Shown: one piece after another, positions 35,932 to 42,495 of the stretch
Layout of the letters: every line of letters begins with the position of its first letter
Position numbering within the stretch: the first letter of the stretch is position 1
NCBI GenBank assembly: GCA_910584865.1
Contig: CAJUCE010000019.1
Location: 1,140 to 65,139 of the forward strand
Origin: an uncultured Acetatifactor sp.
GTDB lineage: Bacteria; Bacillota; Clostridia; Lachnospirales; Lachnospiraceae
DNA: 64,000 bases
Reading direction: 5' to 3'
The notes under the pieces: generated by a model
What the model saw: only the letters and a program-made list of their open reading frames with translations
Told to the model about the DNA's origin: nothing
Database searches by the model: none
Translations under genes and position numbers: made by a program

Positions 35932-36753
35932 ATGACACAATATAAGACAAGGGTAGCATACAGGACTGTGGGTCCCAACAAGACTGCCGGAAACCTTTCC
36001 TGTGGTTTTATCTATAAACCGGACGACAGGGGGAGCAACCGGGATATTACATTTGAATATTACGGTGGATTGTTACTTTTGGATGGGGAAGGGGAGTATT
36101 CTGACCGAAGCCATGCCTGTGTGAAGCTTTCCCGGGGATCTTTTGTCCAGAGGCTCCCGGGCGTAAAGCATTCCACAATCGTAAAGCCGGACGGAAAGTG
36201 GCTGGAGTTTTTTATCTGCATCAGTGCGGAGAGCTATCACAACCTGTTTTCCATGGGGTTATTATCCGACAGGCCGGTACTGAACTGTGAGGAAGCCGCT
36301 GTGGAAGAAATTCTTCCCGCAGCCCAGAGCCTTCTGGCCGCCATGCAGTGCGCCGATGAACACGGGCTGATCCGCCTGTACTTTGAAACCCAGCAGCTTT
36401 TGTGCAACATCACTTCCCGCTGTTTCCACTCACGGGAAGAGGACGACTGCATCCGGCAAGCCTGCCGTCTGATGGAACGCTATTCCGGGCGGATCACCGG
36501 ACAGGAGATTGCCGCCCAGATGAATATGGGCTATGAGGCGCTCAGGAAGCAGTTCAGGACATACACCGGAATTTCCATTGGTCAGTATGCCATCCGTGTC
36601 AGGATTAACCGGGCCAAGACGCTGCTTCTGCGTTCTGATATTCCGGTGGAGAAGCTTGCCGTCCAGCTGGGATATCCGGACTGTTTCTCGTTTTGCAAGC
36701 AGTTTAAGCAGCATACCGGAGTTTCGCCGTCTGGGTTCAGGAGGATGAATTAA
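35932..36753 (+). CDS. AraC-family regulator of the methyl-transfer operon
   Basis: 273 residues from the ATG at 35932, supported by GGGAGGAGGG directly before it (an in-frame ATG at 35914 would be less well placed). The N-terminal half is a cupin-like sensor (FEYYGGLLLLDGEGEYSD). The C-terminal helix-turn-helix pair is clear: GQEIAAQMNMGYEALRKQFR and the second KLAVQLGYPDCFSFCKQFK with the closing GVSPSGFRR. Encoded divergently from the corrinoid operon, which it presumably activates on binding its methylated substrate. Confidence 0.8.
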   Translation: MTQYKTRVAYRTVGPNKTAGNLSCGFIYKPDDRGSNRDITFEYYGGLLLLDGEGEYSDRSHACVKLSRGSFVQRLPGVKHSTIVKPDGKWLEFFICISAESYHNLFSMGLLSDRPVLNCEEAAVEEILPAAQSLLAAMQCADEHGLIRLYFETQQLLCNITSRCFHSREEDDCIRQACRLMERYSGRITGQEIAAQMNMGYEALRKQFRTYTGISIGQYAIRVRINRAKTLLLRSDIPVEKLAVQLGYPDCFSFCKQFKQHTGVSPSGFRRMN

Positions 36754-36948
36754 AGCACGGCCGGTGTATACTGAGAACATCGAGGCCGTCTATAGTGTGC
36801 CCAGGCAGCGGTTGGGAATGGTTTACAAACAAGTATCGAAATAATGCGTTTTCAGTTGACCTGTGTTCGGAATCAGGGTATCATACATAGGAGGAACATA
36901 AAATCAAGGAGTTGATTTTTTGGAAGAAAACCGGGAAGGAACGGGAGT

Positions 36949-37206
36949 ATGGAACGCTATTTCAACACAGAAGGGTGCTGCAGGCCAGAACTGCACTATA
37001 TGGTGCGGCTTGAGGATATGGTGGACAAAATTAAGAAACATTACGTAGACAGGGGGAAATATTTTGTCATCAACCGTGGGAGGCAGTATGGAAAGACAAC
37101 GACGCTCAGGGCATTGGCAGAATATTTGAAAGAGGATTATACGGTTCTGTCAATGGACTTTCAGGCGCTTGGCGCGGACAGCTTCGTGGATGCAGGACAA
37201 TCATAG
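36949..37206 (+). pseudogene. N-terminal relic of an AAA-ATPase-like protein
   Basis: 85 codons match the opening of the large AAA-ATPase_like family (PF09820-type, usually about 550 residues with a C-terminal PD-(D/E)XK nuclease). The start is RYFNTEGCCRPELHYMV and the Walker A is GRQYGKTTTLRALAEYL, with VLSMDFQALG after it. The frame stops right after this point, so ATPase core and nuclease are gone. A C-terminal relic of the same family lies at 53494-53616 in this window. Confidence 0.75.
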
Positions 37207-37327
37207 AGGCGGTTGTCTGAAAGCATTGATTATTTTAGCATGCGGCGAAGTGGCATAATAAATCAGGGATAATGAGGATTAGAAAACGACAGAAAAGTGC
37301 AGCATCCCGAAAAGGCGTATCGGGATA

Positions 37328-37837
37328 TTATGCATCTTCAGGAAGCGGGTCCCATTCGCTTAACCCTAAGCCCTGCCTGTATTTTGCCTCCTCAAACGTC
37401 AGTCGGGGCAGATCCTGTGCGAGATAATCCATCAACTCGCCGATACCCTCCCTGGTCACATTGTTGATCAGGAAAATGCGTTCGCAGCCTGCATTGGCCA
37501 TCCATTGCCTGACCATGGGGATATTGGCGTAAGGGGAGTCGATCTTGGTGATAATGCCGATAAGCGGGCGTAGGATAAAAGAACGCAGGCTGGCGCCGAA
37601 CAGGTTAAAGGGTTCGTCCGCCGCCTGGACCATGGCAACCACATCCGCCTCGAAGGAAAAGCAGGCAAGCCCCACGCTGAAGCACTTGGATTCCGCGTAT
37701 TCCCCCGGGGAGTCGATGGTGTCGTCATCGGAACTGGTATATTGTGTTTTCACATAATGAAGCTCTTCGCCCCGTAGCGCCTGGGTCAGAGAGGTTTTAC
37801 CGGCTTCGCTTCTGCCCATCAGAAATAATTTTTTCAT
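37328..37837 (-). CDS. EutP/PduV-like small GTPase of microcompartments
   Basis: 169-residue P-loop GTPase. G1 is MGRSEAGKTSLTQAL at the very N-terminus, the switch region follows (DTIDSPGEYAE, giving DxxG), and IGIITKIDSP provides the TKxD guanine motif near residue 117. This is the EutP/PduV pattern of short GTPases encoded with bacterial microcompartments. It is the third gene of a minus-strand group behind two shell-protein genes, with 135 bases between. Role in the compartment (positioning or coenzyme handling) is undetermined in the family. Confidence 0.85.
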   Translation of the reverse strand: MKKLFLMGRSEAGKTSLTQALRGEELHYVKTQYTSSDDDTIDSPGEYAESKCFSVGLACFSFEADVVAMVQAADEPFNLFGASLRSFILRPLIGIITKIDSPYANIPMVRQWMANAGCERIFLINNVTREGIGELMDYLAQDLPRLTFEEAKYRQGLGLSEWDPLPEDA

Positions 37838-37972
37838 GTGCTGCCCCTTTCCGGTTTTGCGTATGCATGGGAGTGTCTGCTTTTGCCTGAACAGGCTGTA
37901 TCAGTTCTTTCCAGACAGTTCCTGCGGATATTGCTTTCCGTCAGACGGCGGGAATGAACTATCCAACACGTT

Positions 37973-38401
37973 TCAGCTGCGGTGTACTTCGCAGGTGTGG
38001 AAATGGAGTTCCTCTCTGAAAAAGCGGACGACTTCCGCCACCGCGGTCTGGACTTCCGACAGCCCTCCGGTGAGGATCAGGGAACCGCAGAAGCGGTCCA
38101 TGAAGCCGATCTGCACATCCGCGCTTTTCATCGCAACATCTGCAGCCACCACTACGGCCTCCCAGGGGGTAAAACGGATCAGCCCGATGGATTCCCCCGT
38201 ATGATCCTCCCCTTCGTGTACGCCGATGTGCAGGCCCAGGTTTTGATAGACACAGGGCTGTGAGACGCTGATGACATGGGCCAGACAGACCTCTTTTCCC
38301 GGGATGCGCAGACGCGTGATACGCAGTTTTTTATCCTTGAGCCGTTCGTAATCCTCGTGGAACAGCCTTTCCAACAGTTCTTTCTGTGTTATATGGGCCA
38401 T
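37973..38401 (-). CDS. BMC shell protein (EutS/PduU-like), copy 2
   Basis: 142 residues from the ATG at 38401 with AGGAAGG before it. A single BMC domain fold: EVCLAHVISVSQPCVYQNLG, then IGLIRFTPWEAVVVAADVAMKS and LTGGLSEVQTAVAEVV near the end. The permuted order, with the N-terminal segment ahead of the domain, resembles EutS/PduU. It probably forms hexameric shell tiles. About 30-40 percent of positions appear shared with the upstream paralogue by eye. It sits 10 bases after that gene. No enzyme genes of a compartment are in the window. Confidence 0.8.
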   Translation of the reverse strand: MAHITQKELLERLFHEDYERLKDKKLRITRLRIPGKEVCLAHVISVSQPCVYQNLGLHIGVHEGEDHTGESIGLIRFTPWEAVVVAADVAMKSADVQIGFMDRFCGSLILTGGLSEVQTAVAEVVRFFREELHFHTCEVHRS

Positions 38402-38411
38402 GGCAGCCTTC

Positions 38412-38783
38412 CTATCTCTTTGTGATTTTGCAGACCACATATCCCAGGTCATCCCGGAAATAGTTCACAATTTCAGTCATGGCGGACATCACGTCGGATA
38501 TCTCTCCCGTGATGATCAGCGTACCCGTAAAGCGGTCCGCGAAGCCCAGGTAGACGTTTCCGCTTTTGACAGCGATATCGGAGGCAATGACGGCTGATTC
38601 CGGCGGCGTCATGTTCATAATGCCGATGGCCGAGGACTGGTAGTCCACCTGGGGGTTCAGGCCCAGCTTCTGGTATATGATGGGCGCCGGTCCTCCCATC
38701 ACATGGGCAAACGTGATTTCTTTGCCCGCCACGGTTTCCTGTACAATTCTGATACGCTCTTCCTGTCCGTTTGCCATCTGCAT
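38412..38783 (-). CDS. BMC shell protein (EutS/PduU-like), copy 1
   Basis: 123 residues from the ATG at 38783, preferred because CGGAAGG lies upstream, giving a compact EutS-length protein. The order matches the paralogue: ITFAHVMGGPAPIIYQKLG, IGIMNMTPPESAVIASDIAVKS, ITGEISDVMSAMTEIVNYF. Together with copy 2 and the EutP-like GTPase it forms a three-gene unit reading leftward. Either it feeds a compartment encoded elsewhere or it is the remainder of a larger locus. Confidence 0.8.
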   Translation of the reverse strand: MQMANGQEERIRIVQETVAGKEITFAHVMGGPAPIIYQKLGLNPQVDYQSSAIGIMNMTPPESAVIASDIAVKSGNVYLGFADRFTGTLIITGEISDVMSAMTEIVNYFRDDLGYVVCKITKR

Positions 38784-39193
38784 TCCATTCCTTCCGAAAG
38801 ATTCATTTTGTGGTGCGAAAATTGTTTCTTTTATAATAATACTATCAGGCATGTTTTCTGTCAAGGTGAAAACCGAGATGCAAAACAGGTATGGATGTAA
38901 GTGATTGAAATTTTAAACTTTCTTCTTCTGTAATTCATAAAATCTTAAGGTGCATTTTTCCGGGAGTGTGATATACTTAATCTGTAATGTATATTCATGT
39001 GCGAAAACATTTGCCAGTCGAAATAGTATAATGAGTGAGAGTTTAGGCGTTGCAGAACAGAAGACGGTAAGGGAATGCGCTCAAGAGTATAACAAGGCCT
39101 GCAGGGGAACGGTTATCGGAACCTGTACGGGTCCCGGCCCGGCCCGGGAGGGGCAGGGCAGAGGAAGGCAGGCCGGAAAAGGAGTATAAAAGG
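38784..39193. promoter_or_regulatory. Promoter and long leader of the lipoprotein gene
   Basis: No gene is seen in these 410 bases. An extended -10 (TGATATACT, -10 proper at 38972-38977) on the plus strand suggests a promoter for the lipoprotein gene with a leader of about 210 bases. The leader holds a GC-rich palindromic patch near 39131-39150. Confidence 0.4.
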
Positions 39194-41488
39194 ATGAGTT
39201 TTAGAAGGAAAGATGTGCTTATGCGGCGCGTTCTGGCACTGGGACTGGCTGCTGCCACGGTGTTTGCCCTGGCCGCCTGCGGCAGTGATGCGGAGGGCGC
39301 CACGGAGAAAAAGGAGTGGGTATGGGTGCCGGAGTTTCTTACCATCGAGGAGGAGAACTTCTCCTACTACGATGTGCAGCTGGTAGGGGACGGGCTCTCT
39401 TATCTGTCCTATGACTATGATGAGGCAGCGGGGAAGTCCACCCAGAGCATGTGCAGGTATGCCCTGGAGAGCGGCAACGTAACCAAGACACCATTGTCTT
39501 ACGAAGGGGAAGGAAACTGGAACCTGAACCGTGTAACTTATGCAAAGGACGGCAGCATGTACGGGGTATCCACTGTCTACAATGAGGACTACACCGAGTC
39601 CCAAAACTATCTGTGCAAGTTTGACGCCCAGGGAAACCAGGTGCTTGCGGAGGACATAAGCGAGCAGGTGGGGGATGGTTATGTGGATTCCCTGGCCCTG
39701 GACGGAGAGGGGCGGATTTACGTGTCGTCTGATGCCAAGGTTCTGCTGTTTGACCAGGAGGGCAGGAGTCAGGGCGCAGTGTCCCTGGATGCCGGCGGGA
39801 ACGGATGGATCCGCTCCATGGGCACAGGCAGGGACGGCAAAGTTTATGTCTGCTATCGCAGCAATGACGGCTATGAACTGGCGGATATCGATTTCCAGGG
39901 AAAGAAGACAGGCGGAACCTATGAGAATTTCCCCGGCGGAAACAACAACACCCTGGTGCCCGGCATTGAAAAGGACTTTTTGGTGCAGGACGGCAGCAGG
40001 GTGCTGGAGTACGATCTTAAGTCCCAGACTGCCACGGAGCTGTTCATCTGGTTGGACAGCGACATCAACGGCAACTACGTTCAGAATTTCGGGGTGCTGG
40101 GGGACGGACGTATCCTTGCTGTGGTCATGGACTGGGATACCAATGACAACGGGATCGCGCTGCTGACAAAGAAAAAGGCCAGCGAGGTGCCCCAGAAGGA
40201 GACCATTCTCATCGGAACCCTGTATGGCAGCTCGGACATCCAGTCCGAGGCGGTGAAGTTTAATAAATCCAGTGACAAATACCATATCAGCATCCGCAGC
40301 TACCTGGATTTCAACAACTGGAACGGCGATGATTACCAGGCCTACATAGCGGACGGCATAAACCGGATGAACAATGACATCACTTCCAGCAATTGTCCCG
40401 ATATCCTTGACCTGAGCAGTCTGAATATCGAGCAGCTGGCGGCCAAGGGTGTCTTCGAGGATTTGAACGGCTATCTGGACAAGAGCGAGAAGCTGGACCG
40501 CTCCGACTTTATGGAAAATATCCTGGAGGCCTATACCATAGGGGGAACTTTGGTCTGTATTCCCTACAGCTTCCAGATGCAGACGGTGGTAGGCAAGGCT
40601 GCTGATGTGGGCAGCGAGATGGGGTGGACCGTGGAGGAGCTCATCGCCTATGCAGATGCCAACCCGGATGCACAGCTTTTTGACAATGTGACCAAGGATC
40701 AGATCATGATATACCTGATGGTGTACAATGCGGATTCTTTCGTGGACTGGGCTACCGGGGAATGCAGATTTGATACTGATGAGTTTAAAGATATACTGAA
40801 TTTCGTCAATCACTTCCCTGACGAGGTAAACTGGGAGGAGGGAGATCTGTCCACGCCCAACAGGATTCAGCGCGGGGAGGTGCTTCTTTACGAGGCGAAT
40901 ATCTACGATTTTGATCAGATACAGGTGTGCAACGAGATTTTCCAGGGGGATGCCGCCTATATCGGCTATCCCACCATGGACGGCAGCAACGGATGCATGC
41001 TTGCAGCCAGCCAGACTTATGCCATCACCTCCAAGGCAAAGCAAAAGGAGGGGGCGTGGGAGTTCCTTGAGGGTTTCCTGGCAAAGGAGGAGAATCCGGA
41101 CAGGGGCCACAGCTATTTCGGATTTCCCACAATGAAGAGCAAGCTCAATGCCATGGCGGAGGAAGCCGTCAAGGTGGAGTACTTTACGGATGAGAACGGG
41201 GAGGTCATGTTGGACGAGAACGGGGAAGCCATTGTGATGGGGGCAGGCGGCGGTTTTTCCTACAGCGACGGCTGGAGCTATGATTACCGCATTCCTACCC
41301 AGGAGGAGGTGGATTTGACTATGTCCCTGATGGAGACCGCCAGGCCTGTGACTTATTCCCAGGGGGATGAGGTTCTCAATATCATCAACGAGGAGGCCGC
41401 AGGCTTCTTCAAAGGGCAGAAGAGCGTGGACGAGGTGGCTTCGGTTATCCAGAGCCGCATCAAGATATATGTGGGTGAAAATAAATAG
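39194..41488 (+). CDS. Lipoprotein: beta-propeller fused to solute-binding domain
   Basis: 764 residues. N-terminal signal with lipobox (VFALAACG, cysteine near residue 27) makes it a membrane-anchored lipoprotein. Residues about 40-330 show repeated blades (YAKDGSMYGVSTVYN, LDGEGRIYVSSD, GRDGKVYVCYR), a six- or seven-bladed propeller. Residues about 345-750 are an extracellular solute-binding protein of the sugar type (ILIGTLYGSS, CPDILDLSSLNIEQLAAKG, YAITSKAKQKEGAWEFLEGF). No permease or ATPase genes of an importer are adjacent, so it is either an orphan binder or a sensor. Site AAAGGAG precedes the ATG. Confidence 0.8.
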   Translation: MSFRRKDVLMRRVLALGLAAATVFALAACGSDAEGATEKKEWVWVPEFLTIEEENFSYYDVQLVGDGLSYLSYDYDEAAGKSTQSMCRYALESGNVTKTPLSYEGEGNWNLNRVTYAKDGSMYGVSTVYNEDYTESQNYLCKFDAQGNQVLAEDISEQVGDGYVDSLALDGEGRIYVSSDAKVLLFDQEGRSQGAVSLDAGGNGWIRSMGTGRDGKVYVCYRSNDGYELADIDFQGKKTGGTYENFPGGNNNTLVPGIEKDFLVQDGSRVLEYDLKSQTATELFIWLDSDINGNYVQNFGVLGDGRILAVVMDWDTNDNGIALLTKKKASEVPQKETILIGTLYGSSDIQSEAVKFNKSSDKYHISIRSYLDFNNWNGDDYQAYIADGINRMNNDITSSNCPDILDLSSLNIEQLAAKGVFEDLNGYLDKSEKLDRSDFMENILEAYTIGGTLVCIPYSFQMQTVVGKAADVGSEMGWTVEELIAYADANPDAQLFDNVTKDQIMIYLMVYNADSFVDWATGECRFDTDEFKDILNFVNHFPDEVNWEEGDLSTPNRIQRGEVLLYEANIYDFDQIQVCNEIFQGDAAYIGYPTMDGSNGCMLAASQTYAITSKAKQKEGAWEFLEGFLAKEENPDRGHSYFGFPTMKSKLNAMAEEAVKVEYFTDENGEVMLDENGEAIVMGAGGGFSYSDGWSYDYRIPTQEEVDLTMSLMETARPVTYSQGDEVLNIINEEAAGFFKGQKSVDEVASVIQSRIKIYVGENK

Positions 41489-41573
41489 CCCTTGCGGGAG
41501 TGTTTTCCGGAGGAATCAGGCGGAGACCGGAGGTGGTTGCGCGGCAAACATGCCCGGTACGCCTGTGTCGTAT

Positions 41574-42140
41574 TCAGGTGGGAAGGATGCCTTTTTCCAG
41601 CAGCCTGCCGCAGATCTCGGCCATGGTTTCAGGGGAGGGCGGCATGGGATCCCGCAGCCATGTCTCAAAGACGCCCACGCAGCCGGACACCACAAAGGCT
41701 TCCGCGTACCGGTTATTGCCGGAAGCCTGTCCTGCGGCCCAGATGCTGTCCAAATGTTCTTCTACAAGATTTTTCATTCGGTTTACGAAGGCAAGGTCAC
41801 CATGGGGGCCAGTCATTGCCCGTGCCATCTCCTTGTGCCGCCCCAGAAAGGTAAAAATTTCGTAAAGGGTAGTACGGGGGGAGGAGAGCACGGAATCAGG
41901 GGTCAGTGTCCTGTCTATAATTTCATAAAATTCCATGAACAGCTGGTCTTCTATCTGGGAGAGCATGTCATAGACATCGCTGTAGTGCAGATAGAAGGTT
42001 CCGCGGTTGATGTCGGCCAGGTCAGCCAGTTCTTTTACGGAAATATCTTTTACATCCTTTGTCTCCATCAGCTGTATCAATCCCTGCATCAGCAGGGATT
42101 TTGTCCTTCTGACTCTCCGGTCAGTCTTATTGCCTGTCAT
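41574..42140 (-). CDS. TetR-family repressor
   Basis: 188 residues. The N-terminal helix-turn-helix is typical: ISVKELADLADINRGTFYLHY followed by a ligand domain rich in hydrophobics (MEFYEIIDRTL, VLSSPRTTLYEIFTFLGRH). Encoded divergently to the MMPL exporter gene with 355 bases between, so it probably represses that exporter and responds to a lipophilic compound. No unusual residues. Confidence 0.85.
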   Translation of the reverse strand: MTGNKTDRRVRRTKSLLMQGLIQLMETKDVKDISVKELADLADINRGTFYLHYSDVYDMLSQIEDQLFMEFYEIIDRTLTPDSVLSSPRTTLYEIFTFLGRHKEMARAMTGPHGDLAFVNRMKNLVEEHLDSIWAAGQASGNNRYAEAFVVSGCVGVFETWLRDPMPPSPETMAEICGRLLEKGILPT

Positions 42141-42495
42141 GATATGCCTCCTTCTTAAAAGCCGGCTTTTCTGTCACAAATCTTCAGTCTGGGTCATTTC
42201 TAAACATTTCATAAAAGAACGACATTTTTCGTGAAAGTGTTCATAAATGCACATGATGTGAAAATTTGTTTATTGCCATTCCTGTGATTTCTATTATAAT
42301 AACTTTTGAAAAGAAAATCAACTGTTGTCTATTAAAATACAGGTATACGTGTAATGAACTCCTGTACATATGGCAGGTAAGAGGCATTAGAAGCATTGCA
42401 GAGCGGGCTGCTGATGGAAGGGGATGCAGAACGCACAGTCAGAAAATCCGCCCGGGCCGCAGAACAGGACAACGGGGAAAGAGTAGGATGGTCCC
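42141..42495. promoter_or_regulatory. TetR/MMPL divergent control region
   Basis: A plus-strand promoter TTGCCA (42273-42278), 16-base spacer, TATAAT (42295-42300) lies here, giving the exporter gene a leader of about 190 bases. Several TTCATAAA direct repeats occur at about 42207-42245 upstream of it, possible regulator sites. No gene is seen. Confidence 0.5.

Noticed and set aside
37328..38783. Ethanolamine utilisation operon
   Set aside because: EutABC, EutE, EutL and similar genes are missing; only two shell proteins and an EutP-like GTPase are present.
39113..41110. 665-codon minus-strand frame opposite the solute-binding lipoprotein
   Set aside because: The plus strand encodes a clear lipoprotein with signal and folded domains; the minus-strand translation has no recognisable motif and arises from codon bias of the real gene.
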